Shown here: in pieces, positions 16,045-24,141 of the stretch
Numbering within the stretch: the stretch's first letter is position 1
Layout of the letters: every line of letters starts with the position of its first letter
DNA from: Verrucomicrobiota bacterium
GTDB taxonomy: Bacteria; Verrucomicrobiota; Verrucomicrobiia; CAIQCK01
DNA: 64,000 nucleotides
Assembly (NCBI GenBank): GCA_026397915.1
Contig: JAPLTX010000008.1
Location: 186,001-250,000, forward strand
Direction: 5' to 3'
Made by a program: the position numbers and the translations under genes
Notes under the pieces: model-generated
What the model was told of the DNA's origin: nothing
Seen by the model: only the letters and a program-made list of their open reading frames with translations
Database searches by the model: none

Positions 16045-18720
16045 CTATTTCATTTCGCGCCGAGCGATGAACGCTTCAATGTTCGCGCGCTCGATGGCTT
16101 CCATGCGGCGACGCTTCTCATAGTAGTGGTCGTAACGCGAGAGTTCCTGTTCGGTCCACGCGTGCGCTTCCTTGTAATCGCCGCAGAACGGCACGAAAAG
16201 ATCAATCCACGCGCAGAACTTCTCGATCTCCTCGCGCGTGAGCGTGACATCGCGGTGACCCCGCTCCAGCATCGCTACCAGTTCGCTCTTGGTGGAGCCG
16301 GCGAAATACGGCGGCAGCATCGAGACGACCGACTGCGAGCCGGCCCAGTTCACCAACCGGCCCTCGAACCAGCCGCGGAACCGCTCGCAGCTGCATTCCG
16401 CCTCGGTTTGCTTCTTCTTCCGCCGCTCGTCGGGATACGATTGGGTCAGGACGAGATAAGCGTCGCTCCACTTGCGTTTGGCGGTGGGATCGGGGACCTC
16501 GGCACCGAGCAGGCTAAAAACTTTCTTTGGGTCGGCGGGCGCGGCGGCGGCGGGCTGTTTGCGCGGGTCGGTGGAGTAGAGCTTCGCGGCAGCTTCGCGG
16601 TCGTTGTGGCAAGAGACGCACTTGCGGTCGAGGATCGGCTGGATTTCCCTCGCAAAACTGAAGCCGCGCGGTGGACCGTAGAACGGCTCCAGCGCCTGCG
16701 GGCCGGCCTTCAACGCGACGGTGGAGTTGTAACGCTGCGGCGGCGGCGCGGCGTTCTTGTTTTCGTGGCAGCCGACGCACGACTGGTTTTCGCCAGGCTG
16801 GAGCGTGCTCCAGCTCCGCATTGTTTGGACGGCGCGGCCTTTTTCGTCGAGCGCCTGAAAATAGACCGGCGTTCGTGCGGGCACGGTGAAGAACGCCGAG
16901 CCATCCTCGTAAACCTTCGCGTCGCCGAGCACGATCTTCGCGTCCCATGCGCCGTTGCCGATGGCGATGGGCGTGCTGATCATCGCGCCGCCGCCAGGGC
17001 CGCCGCTGCCGTTGTCGCCGATGATGGCGGCGCGGAAATCGAGCGCGACGACTCGCAGGCGCTTGATGACGCCGCGCGGGACGCCTTCGAGGCCGGGACC
17101 GGCGTAGATGTTCTGCATGTAGTAGGCACCGGTGGTCTTTTGATAGTCCACCGTGCTTGGCCGCAGCAGCGGTTTCGGACGCGACGCCAGCGGGAACGGC
17201 TGGTTGCACGGCAAAGCCGGGTCGGAGACGAGCAGTTCGCGCCGGCCGTCGAGTGTCATGTAATAGATACCGAAGCGCGCGGCCACGATGTCGTTCGGCC
17301 ACGAGCGTTTTTCCTTTTCAAAATCCCGGCCCAGCGGCGCGTAGGTGACGAGAAATTCCGTCTCGTTCAGCGGATACGGATACTGGAACAGCTCACCCTG
17401 CTGGCCGTAGCTGTCTATGCGTTCGGCCTTCGTCTCGCGCGCTGGCGCGATGAGCTGCGCGCCGGAGTTTTCCTCGCGGCCCTTCGACGGATCAATCAAG
17501 CCGAGCTTGCCAGTCTGCGGCGAGTGATGGCCGCAAAAGATGCCGACGAGCTTCTGCGAGCCGGGGATGCCGCGCGCGTGGACAATGGTGGTAGGGAACC
17601 ATGAATTGTTGCCGTAGAGCGCGGCCTGTGCCGTGCCGTCGGGGTTCATCTGAAAAAGGCCCTGGGGAAAAACCTGTCCGCGGTCGTTGTAGTCCCAGCG
17701 CGTGTAGGTGACGCGCCCGTCGTCGGTCATTGAGGGATAGACCGTGTGGACCTGGTCGAAGCCGAGCCGACGCAGGAATCGGCCGTCCTTGTCGCAGGTG
17801 TAGAGGTTGCTCACCTCCGTCGTGAAACAATCCACCGTCTGCACGCAGCGCGAGGAGGAGAAGACGATGTCGCCGTTCGGCAGGTAGCACGGCTCGTAGT
17901 CGGCGAAGCCGAGGCCAAACGTGATCTGGCGGAGCTGCTTCGAGGCAATATCCATCTCATAAAGGTGGTAGTCGTCCTCGTTGAACGACTTCTTCCACGC
18001 AAACATCACGCGGCGGCCGTCGTAGGAAACCGCCGGGTCGCGGATTGCGCCAGTCGGATCTTCGAGCAGCGTGCGCACCTTGGCGCGCGTGCCGTCCATC
18101 TCCAGCAGGCACAGCGACGAGCCGGGATGAAAATGCCGCTCTGCCTGCGCGTCGGACTGGCCCTCGGTGTAGGCGAAGAAGGACGGGCGAATCGTCTGGT
18201 GTTTCGTAAACACGATCTTCGGCGACTGCGCGAGAACGGTTCTCAGACGCGTCGCGCGCCGCTGCTCGCACACTTTGGCGTAGAGGTCCAGCCAGCGCGG
18301 GTCGTTCGGAGCGACGTTACTCTGGCTGAACGCGTCGAATTCTTTGCGACATGCGGCACCGCTGCCACCAAGTTCCTCCAACGCGTGGGCGATCATCTTC
18401 TTCTCAATGTCGGCGTTGGCGTCGGCGGCGAACCAGGTCGGGAAATCGAGGCCGCCGTCCTGAAGCGCCCAATCCCACTGGACAGGAAAATCGCGTTCAA
18501 CCTGCTCCCAAACTGCCGCCTGCACAATCTTCCGCTCCCTTGCCGGCAACGCAGCCGCCTTCAGTGCGACGCGCGAAGCGAGCATCGTTTCCGGCCAGGA
18601 GGCTTTCTTGACGTAGGAGGCGTGAGCTTGTAGCGCAGCCGACGCATTGGCGGCGGCAACAAAAACGGCGGAAACAAGCAGCAGCAAGAAAAGGACTATC
18701 CAAGTTGTCGCCTGATTCAT
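16045..18720 (-). CDS. HzsA-related secreted propeller/dihaem cytochrome c protein, copy 2
   Basis: An 891-aa paralogue of the 9146-11731 protein with the same order. An N-terminal membrane or signal segment (TWIVLFLLLLVSAVFVAAANA) precedes a helical region and a PD40-type propeller (HLYEMDIASKQLRQIT, DIVFSSSRC). A middle domain and a cytochrome part follow, with haem motifs CVGCH at 648-652 and CVSCH at 701-705. Propeller cysteines 292 and 298 occupy the place of Cys238/240 in copy 1. The C-terminus (EIEKFCAWIDLFVPFCGDY) keeps the 'I-x-W-I-D-L-x-x-P' helix also seen in copy 1 (LITWIDLNAPYYPTY). The ROK kinase follows directly. The function is unknown; it is predicted to be exported and haem-binding. 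Confidence 0.8.
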   Translation of the reverse strand: MNQATTWIVLFLLLLVSAVFVAAANASAALQAHASYVKKASWPETMLASRVALKAAALPARERKIVQAAVWEQVERDFPVQWDWALQDGGLDFPTWFAADANADIEKKMIAHALEELGGSGAACRKEFDAFSQSNVAPNDPRWLDLYAKVCEQRRATRLRTVLAQSPKIVFTKHQTIRPSFFAYTEGQSDAQAERHFHPGSSLCLLEMDGTRAKVRTLLEDPTGAIRDPAVSYDGRRVMFAWKKSFNEDDYHLYEMDIASKQLRQITFGLGFADYEPCYLPNGDIVFSSSRCVQTVDCFTTEVSNLYTCDKDGRFLRRLGFDQVHTVYPSMTDDGRVTYTRWDYNDRGQVFPQGLFQMNPDGTAQAALYGNNSWFPTTIVHARGIPGSQKLVGIFCGHHSPQTGKLGLIDPSKGREENSGAQLIAPARETKAERIDSYGQQGELFQYPYPLNETEFLVTYAPLGRDFEKEKRSWPNDIVAARFGIYYMTLDGRRELLVSDPALPCNQPFPLASRPKPLLRPSTVDYQKTTGAYYMQNIYAGPGLEGVPRGVIKRLRVVALDFRAAIIGDNGSGGPGGGAMISTPIAIGNGAWDAKIVLGDAKVYEDGSAFFTVPARTPVYFQALDEKGRAVQTMRSWSTLQPGENQSCVGCHENKNAAPPPQRYNSTVALKAGPQALEPFYGPPRGFSFAREIQPILDRKCVSCHNDREAAAKLYSTDPRKQPAAAAPADPKKVFSLLGAEVPDPTAKRKWSDAYLVLTQSYPDERRKKKQTEAECSCERFRGWFEGRLVNWAGSQSVVSMLPPYFAGSTKSELVAMLERGHRDVTLTREEIEKFCAWIDLFVPFCGDYKEAHAWTEQELSRYDHYYEKRRRMEAIERANIEAFIARREMK

Positions 18721-18837
18721 CCGATATCCATCTTTTCGCAGACTGGTTACTCAGCGCGGTTATGCGCCTTGATTTGGGAGCGCCTTTGATACTTCGCAAC
18801 ACGAATTCGGTCAAGACTTGTGGCTGTTATCCTGTTA

Positions 18838-18860
18838 CCCGCCGTTGACAGAACGGCGGG
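18838..18860 (+). promoter_or_regulatory. Perfect 9-bp stem hairpin upstream of the small basic protein
   Basis: CCCGCCGTT and AACGGCGGG form a perfect GC-rich stem around the 5-base loop GACAG. There is no T-run, so it is unlikely to be a plain terminator. It lies about 25 bases before an AGGAGG Shine-Dalgarno and 36 bases before the ATG of the 88-aa gene, where it could stabilise the leader or control translation. The role is inference. Confidence 0.5.
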
Positions 18861-18895
18861 GTGTTCGTAAGGTCTATCAACACACAGGAGGAACT

Positions 18896-19162
18896 ATGGC
18901 TAAGGCTGCAAAGAAAAGTAGCAAATCGAAACGCCCCGCCACCGGCAACAAGGATCCACTTGTTCAATCCGCCGTCAAACTGATTGATCAGGCTGCGACC
19001 TTGCTGAAGGATGGTGTGATTGCCAGCGCGGGCAAGACCGCCAAGGCGCGTCACGCGATGAAACTGAAGGCGTCGTCGCTGGTCAACCAGGCTTCAGACA
19101 AGCTTACGGACGCGATCCAGGAAGGAGCTGCGGCTTTCCGCAAGGGGTTAAAGAAAATCTAA
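18896..19162 (+). CDS. Small basic helical protein, unknown
   Basis: An 88-aa protein with a very strong AGGAGG ribosome site 4 bases before ATG 18896 and a 9-bp hairpin in its leader. The first 17 residues are Lys/Ser/Ala-rich (MAKAAKKSSKSKRPATG), like a histone-H1-type or nucleic-acid-binding tail. The rest is predicted amphipathic helix rich in Ala, Lys and Gln (DPLVQSAVKLIDQAATLL, KASSLVNQASDKLTDAIQ). There are no Cys and no membrane segment. The composition suggests a DNA- or RNA-associated or stress protein, but I do not recognise the family. It is convergent with the UbiB-family gene, with 30 bases between. Confidence 0.7.
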   Translation: MAKAAKKSSKSKRPATGNKDPLVQSAVKLIDQAATLLKDGVIASAGKTAKARHAMKLKASSLVNQASDKLTDAIQEGAAAFRKGLKKI

Positions 19163-19192
19163 AACAAACCTCCCGGCTTTCTTCGAGGGCGT

Positions 19193-20911
19193 TCACATTC
19201 CGCCGCTGCGCCAGATGGCAACGATGAGGCGTAATGCGATGCTACCCCCAATGATAAGGCCGATGATGCCGAGCATCGGCAGGAAGTTCCACAAACTGGA
19301 ATGGTCCGCCAGGATCAAGATGCTTGAGCAGACCAGGATGGCCGCCGCAAGAACCGCTTCGACAAGGCGGTTGGTGATGTGGTTCAGCGTGCTTCGCAAC
19401 GGCTCGAATCCCTTCGGGTCGAAGCGGTGTTCTAGCGGGATGCGGAAACGCCCGCTACGGATCCGCTCATACAGGTCCCGCGCTTCCAGCGGGAAGCTTC
19501 TCAGGAAATCCGCGGTTTCGCCGACGGACGAGTAAAGGTTTTTGAGGATCTGTTTGACATCGAATCTCCCTTCGATGACTTGCATTGCGTAGGGTTCGCC
19601 AAACCGGACAAAGTTCAGGTCGGGGTCGAGCACCCTGCCGCTGGCTTCCACCTGGGTCAGCGCCTTGACGCCCAGATAGAAATCGGCCTTCATGCGCAAC
19701 CTGTGGCCGATGAGCAGGTCTAGGAGGCGGTTCAGGACAAAACCCAGTTTCAAATCTTTGAGGGGGCAATCCAGATACTGCTGGGCGAAAGCTTCCACGT
19801 CGTTTTCGAGCAGTCGAGGCTCTTCCACATAACCTTCCTCGGACATGCCGAGCAGTGAACGGCTCACCATCCGCGCATCCTTCTCCACCAACCCGACGAC
19901 CATGTTCGCGATGTTCTCACGGAACGGCACGCTTAGGACGCCCATCATGCCGTAGTCGTAAAGCACCAGCACGCCCGGCGGCAGGATGGTGGCATTGCCG
20001 GGATGCGGGTCACCGTGGAAAAAGCCATGCTTGAACACCTGCTGGAAGATCAGCCGTGAGATGCGCTCGGCGAGAGGGACCGGATCAATCCCCTGTGCGC
20101 GCAACTGTTCCGGGTCGTCCATCCGGAAACCCGATAGATACTCCATCGTCAACACCGACCCGGTCGAGAACTCGCGGTAAACGCGCGGCACGCGAATCCA
20201 ACGGTTGCCCTTGAACTGCTTCGCAAAGCGCTCCATGTTGCGCGCCTCGTTGGAGAAGTCCATTTCCCGCTCGATGGTCCTCGCAAACTCATGGGCGACG
20301 CCCACCGGATTCAATACCGCGATTTCCTCGACGTGCGTCTCCAAGAAACGCGCCACGTCCATCAGGATGGCCACGTCCACCTCGATGACCTTCTCGATAT
20401 CGGGACGCCGAATCTTGACGGCCACCTCGGCACCGTCCAGCAAGGTCGCCCGATGCACCTGCGCGATCGAGGCGGCGGCGATGGCTTTCTCGTCAAACGC
20501 CTTGAAGATATCCCCCAGCGGCCGGCCCAATTCCCGCTCGGCGATTTTCACCGCGTCGGCACCGGGAAAAGGCGGCACCGCATCCTGCAGCTTCCGTAGT
20601 TCGTTGTAAAACGCCTCGTTGATGACGTCCCGCCGCGAACTGAGGATCTGGCCGAACTTGACGAAGGTTGGTCCCAGTTCCTCCAGCGCCATGCGGAAAC
20701 GCTCCGCCACCGGCTTGCGGTGAAGTTCCTCGTTCTTCGGATGCAACTGGCGGTCGGCTATCTCCAGCAACTTCTGGAGGTGGACAAACTTCAGCAAGTC
20801 CACTAACCCATATTTGAAGAACGTCAGGAAAATCTCCCGATACCGCGGCAGATGGTGGTATGTCTCCACTACGCTTCTGATTTGCTCGAAGACCACGAGG
20901 TAATTATGCAC
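19193..20911 (-). CDS. UbiB/ABC1 (AarF) family atypical kinase
   Basis: A 572-aa member of the ABC1/ADCK/UbiB atypical kinase family, which supports ubiquinone or lipid metabolism at the membrane. The family hallmarks are present: the KxGQ motif in TFVKFGQILSSRRD (about 83-96), the Ala-rich nucleotide loop AAASIAQVHRA (about 145-155), the invariant lysine in AVKIRRP, the EREMDFSNEARN block, the catalytic HGDPHPGN (about 300) and the DYGMMG metal motif in place of DFG. Two transmembrane helices close the protein (AVLAAAILVCSSILILA and MLGIIGLIIGGSIALRLIVAI). The first in-frame start codons are TTG at 20914 and GTG at 20911; neither has a clear ribosome site, so the exact start is uncertain. 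Confidence 0.9.
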   Translation of the reverse strand: MHNYLVVFEQIRSVVETYHHLPRYREIFLTFFKYGLVDLLKFVHLQKLLEIADRQLHPKNEELHRKPVAERFRMALEELGPTFVKFGQILSSRRDVINEAFYNELRKLQDAVPPFPGADAVKIAERELGRPLGDIFKAFDEKAIAAASIAQVHRATLLDGAEVAVKIRRPDIEKVIEVDVAILMDVARFLETHVEEIAVLNPVGVAHEFARTIEREMDFSNEARNMERFAKQFKGNRWIRVPRVYREFSTGSVLTMEYLSGFRMDDPEQLRAQGIDPVPLAERISRLIFQQVFKHGFFHGDPHPGNATILPPGVLVLYDYGMMGVLSVPFRENIANMVVGLVEKDARMVSRSLLGMSEEGYVEEPRLLENDVEAFAQQYLDCPLKDLKLGFVLNRLLDLLIGHRLRMKADFYLGVKALTQVEASGRVLDPDLNFVRFGEPYAMQVIEGRFDVKQILKNLYSSVGETADFLRSFPLEARDLYERIRSGRFRIPLEHRFDPKGFEPLRSTLNHITNRLVEAVLAAAILVCSSILILADHSSLWNFLPMLGIIGLIIGGSIALRLIVAIWRSGGM

Positions 20912-21113
20912 CAAGGACGGTCTTGCCGCGAGACTAAATCGAGAGTCTGGCCTGTCGCGGCTCGTCGGCGTTTGATTCGACGGCTCCCGGCCCCGACCTT
21001 TACGACCGCCACGCGCAGCGAACTATCCGGGCAAGCCGACGCAGTTTGTCAAAAACCGAACTTCGACCGTAACATTTCCAGCCCGCAGACGTTATATAAG
21101 GGTGACATCGTGT

Positions 21114-22739
21114 ATGATGAACATACTTCTTGCTGTTGGCGTTGTCTTTGCGGTCGCATTGGGCGAGGCAGCTTCGCCGACGGCGAGGCCCACCTCAGTC
21201 CGAACTGCGCTGGCAACGGTGCCGAAGCCCAGCCCGTTCGAGACGCAGGCCGACCTGACGCCGCGCTGTCCGATTGACCAGCTCGTATTCGCCAAGTTCA
21301 AACAGTTTGGGATTCAGCCGGCCAACCTCAGTTCGGACGCGACTTTCTTGCGACGCGCTTACCTCGATGTGATCGGCACGCTGCCCACGCCGCGCGAGGC
21401 CAGGGAGTTTCTCAACAACAAGGGTCCGGACAAGCGCGGCGCGTTGATCGAGCGGTTGCTGACGCGCGATGAGTTCGCGGATTACTGGGCCAATAAGTGG
21501 TCCGACCTGCTGCGCGTGAAGGCGGAGTTTCCCATCAACCTCTGGCCCAGGGCCGCGCAGGCCTATCACCAGTGGATTTGGGCCTCGATCAAATCGGCCA
21601 AGCCGTATGATCGTTTCGTGCGCGAGTTGCTCACGGCCAACGGCAGCAACTTCCGCGACCCGGCCGTCAACTTCTACCGCGCGATGCAAAACAAGGATCC
21701 GCAGTCCATCGCGCAGGCCGTCGCGCTGACGTTCATGGGCACGCGCTCCGACAAGTGGCCGAAGGAGACGCTCGCCGGGATGGCCGCGTTCTTCTCGCAG
21801 ATCGGCTACAAGGAAACCTCGGAGTGGAAAGAGGAGATCGTTTTCTTCGACCCCGACCGGATCGCCGCGAAAAACACCAACGTTGTCTTCCAAGCGGCGC
21901 CGGTCTTCCCCGACGGCACCGCTGCGAAACTGTCAGCGGATCACGACCCGCGCGAGGTCTTCGCCGACTGGCTGACCAAGCCGACAAATCCGTGGTTCAC
22001 GCGCGCCATCGCCAACCGCGTCTGGTTCTGGCTGCTGGGCCGCGGCATCATCCACGAGCCGGACGACATCCGCGCCGATAACCCGACGACCAATCCGGAG
22101 TTGCTCGAATACCTCTGCCAGGAACTGATCAACGCACACTACGACCTCAAACAGCTCTTCCGCGTTATCCTGAACTCCAAGACCTACCAGCTCTCCTTCA
22201 TTGCCAAGGACGCGCGCCCCGAAGCCGACGCCTTTTTCTCGCACTACCTGATACGCCGGCTCGACGCCGAGGTGCTCGCCGACGCGCTGAACCAGGTCAC
22301 CGGTATGCCGGAGCATTACACCAGCGCCATCCCGGAACCGTTTACGTTCATCCCGGAAAAGCAGCGCTCCATCTCCCTGCCCGACGGCAGCATCGGCAGC
22401 CCGTTCCTGGAACTGTTTGGCCGGCCACCACGCGACACGGGCCTGGAGTCTGAGCGCAACAATCGCCCCACGGCCGACCAGCGGTTGCATCTGCTCAACT
22501 CCAGTCACGTTCAGAAGAAGATCGAGGAAAGTCCGAAGATCCAATACATCATCCGCAACGCAAAAAGATCCGGTGACGCCGTGACGTGGCTCTACCTGTT
22601 GATCCTGTCACGTCATCCAACCCCCGAGGAATGGCAAGCCGTGACCGCTCACTCCAAGGCCGGCGTGAAGGACCACGAAGTGGCGGTGGATCTGGCGTGG
22701 GCGTTGATTAACAGCGCGGAGTTTCTCTACCGGCATTGA
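21114..22739 (+). CDS. DUF1549/DUF1553 domain protein lacking the usual cytochrome domain
   Basis: A 541-aa exported protein. A short signal (MMNILLAVGVVFAVALGEA) is followed by a DUF1549 domain (about 45-215: PIDQLVFAKF, FLRRAYLDVIGTLPTP, RLLTRDEFADYWANKW, YDRFVRELLTANG) and a DUF1553 domain (about 280-535: DPREVFADWLTKPTNPWFTRAIANRVWFWLLGRG as the opening block, then LNSKTYQLS and AINSAEF-like ALINSAEFLYRH). These are the planctomycete/verrucomicrobial 'PSD1' proteins, often 700-1,100 aa with an N-terminal cytochrome domain; none is present here. It is the first gene of a three-gene operon with DUF1501 and a PPC-domain protein. The start is at ATG 21114 (or 21117), with AAGGG about 10 bases upstream. 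The molecular function is unproven. Confidence 0.85.
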   Translation: MMNILLAVGVVFAVALGEAASPTARPTSVRTALATVPKPSPFETQADLTPRCPIDQLVFAKFKQFGIQPANLSSDATFLRRAYLDVIGTLPTPREAREFLNNKGPDKRGALIERLLTRDEFADYWANKWSDLLRVKAEFPINLWPRAAQAYHQWIWASIKSAKPYDRFVRELLTANGSNFRDPAVNFYRAMQNKDPQSIAQAVALTFMGTRSDKWPKETLAGMAAFFSQIGYKETSEWKEEIVFFDPDRIAAKNTNVVFQAAPVFPDGTAAKLSADHDPREVFADWLTKPTNPWFTRAIANRVWFWLLGRGIIHEPDDIRADNPTTNPELLEYLCQELINAHYDLKQLFRVILNSKTYQLSFIAKDARPEADAFFSHYLIRRLDAEVLADALNQVTGMPEHYTSAIPEPFTFIPEKQRSISLPDGSIGSPFLELFGRPPRDTGLESERNNRPTADQRLHLLNSSHVQKKIEESPKIQYIIRNAKRSGDAVTWLYLLILSRHPTPEEWQAVTAHSKAGVKDHEVAVDLAWALINSAEFLYRH

Positions 22740-22764
22740 GCGGCCGGCGAAAGTGAGGACGATC

Positions 22765-24141
22765 ATGAAAACGCAACCCAGTTTCACGAACAAGTGGCTC
22801 GACCGGATGCGCGAGAACGCCATCACCCGCCGCGAGGCGGTGCAGCGCGCGATGCTCGGCGCGGCGGGCTTGTGGCTCGGCGATCACCTTGGCCTCTCGG
22901 CGTTCGCGGCACCGCAGGCTCCCAAAGCCAGGGCGCGCTCCGTGATCCAGATCTGGATGTGGGGCGGCCCAGCGCACCTCGACACGTGGGACCCGAAGCC
23001 CGACGCGGGCTACGATTACTATGGCGCGTTCAAGACCCCCATCGCCACCAACGTGGACGGGCTGCGCGTCAACGAACTCATGCCGTTGCTCGCCAAACAG
23101 GCCGACAAATACGCCGTCATCCACAGCATGACCCACGGCGTCAACGCCCACGAGACCGCCTCCTACCTCGTCCAGACCGCGCGGCAACAGGGCGGGCGCG
23201 ACGTTTACCCGAGCGCGGGCGCGGTCGTCTCCTTGTTCAAGGGCTACTCCGGCGGCTATCGCGGTCTGCTGCCGCCCTATATTGTCCTCACCGAACCGCA
23301 GGGCCGCTTCTCCGAGGCGGGCTTCCTCGGCTCCCGCTTCAAGCCGTTCTCCACCGGCGGCGATCCGGGCGCGCAGCGGTTCGCTGTCGAGGGCATCGTC
23401 GCGTCCGGCATTTCCGACAAACGCCAGCAGGACCGGCGCAACTTCCTCCACCAGCTCAACACCCTCAAGCACGCCGCCCCCAACGACCCCCAAATGCTCG
23501 CCGCCGACCAGACCGAGAAACAAGCCTACGACCTCATCCTCGGCGATGCCGGCAAGGTGTTCGATCTCTCGACGGAGAAGAACGAGCTGCGAGATCGCTA
23601 CGGCCGCAACACATTCGGCCAGTCGTGCCTCGTTGCGCGCAAGCTGGTGGAGCGCGGCGTGCCTTACGTCACCATCAACTACAAGAGCGGCACTTGGGAC
23701 ACGCACAAGCAGAACTTCCAGACCATGCGCCGCCGGCTGCCGGAAATGGACAAAGGCGTCGCGACGCTGTTGCAGGATCTGGCCGACCGCGGCCTGCTCG
23801 ACAGCACGATCGTCTGGTGGTGCGGCGAGTTTGGCCGCACGCCGAAGGTGCAGTGGGAAGCGCCGTGGAACGGCGGTCGCGGACACTGGGGCAACGTCTT
23901 CTCTGCGATGGTCGCGGGTGGCGGCTTCAAGGGCGGCCGCGTCGTCGGCGCGTCGGACGCGAAGGGCGAAGAGGTGAAGGACCGCCCCGTCCATCCGGCC
24001 GATCTCATCGGCACCATGTATGAACTGCTCGGCATTGACTGCAAAGCGCGCCTGCCGCATCCGACAGGCGAGTTGGCCACCGTGGTGCCCACCTCCTCCG
24101 ATGACGTGAAGCTCGGCGGTCGGTTGACGGAGATCGTATGA
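22765..24141 (+). CDS. DUF1501 domain protein (sulfatase-like fold), Tat-type signal
   Basis: A 458-aa protein. The N-terminus has a twin-arginine-like signal (ITRREAVQRAMLGAAGLWLG ending in AFAAPQA). The DUF1501 domain starts at RSVIQIWMWGGPAHLDTWDPKP and contains HSMTHGVNAHETASYL, VPYVTINYKSGTWDTHKQN, and WWCGEFGRTPKVQ followed by GRGHWGNVFSAMVAGGG. All of these are family-typical; the conserved Asp/His/Glu residues resemble alkaline-phosphatase-fold metal ligands. DUF1501 genes almost always accompany DUF1549/DUF1553 genes, as here (25 bases between). ATG 22765 is preceded by GAGG. The 3' end overlaps the next start by ATGA at 24138. Confidence 0.9.
   Translation: MKTQPSFTNKWLDRMRENAITRREAVQRAMLGAAGLWLGDHLGLSAFAAPQAPKARARSVIQIWMWGGPAHLDTWDPKPDAGYDYYGAFKTPIATNVDGLRVNELMPLLAKQADKYAVIHSMTHGVNAHETASYLVQTARQQGGRDVYPSAGAVVSLFKGYSGGYRGLLPPYIVLTEPQGRFSEAGFLGSRFKPFSTGGDPGAQRFAVEGIVASGISDKRQQDRRNFLHQLNTLKHAAPNDPQMLAADQTEKQAYDLILGDAGKVFDLSTEKNELRDRYGRNTFGQSCLVARKLVERGVPYVTINYKSGTWDTHKQNFQTMRRRLPEMDKGVATLLQDLADRGLLDSTIVWWCGEFGRTPKVQWEAPWNGGRGHWGNVFSAMVAGGGFKGGRVVGASDAKGEEVKDRPVHPADLIGTMYELLGIDCKARLPHPTGELATVVPTSSDDVKLGGRLTEIV

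Noticed and set aside
16126-17604. Plus-strand 492-codon frame across the second HzsA-related gene
   Set aside because: Antisense shadow; no ribosome site or known motif.
22708-24060. Minus-strand 450-codon frame opposite DUF1501
   Set aside because: Antisense shadow of a strongly supported operon gene.
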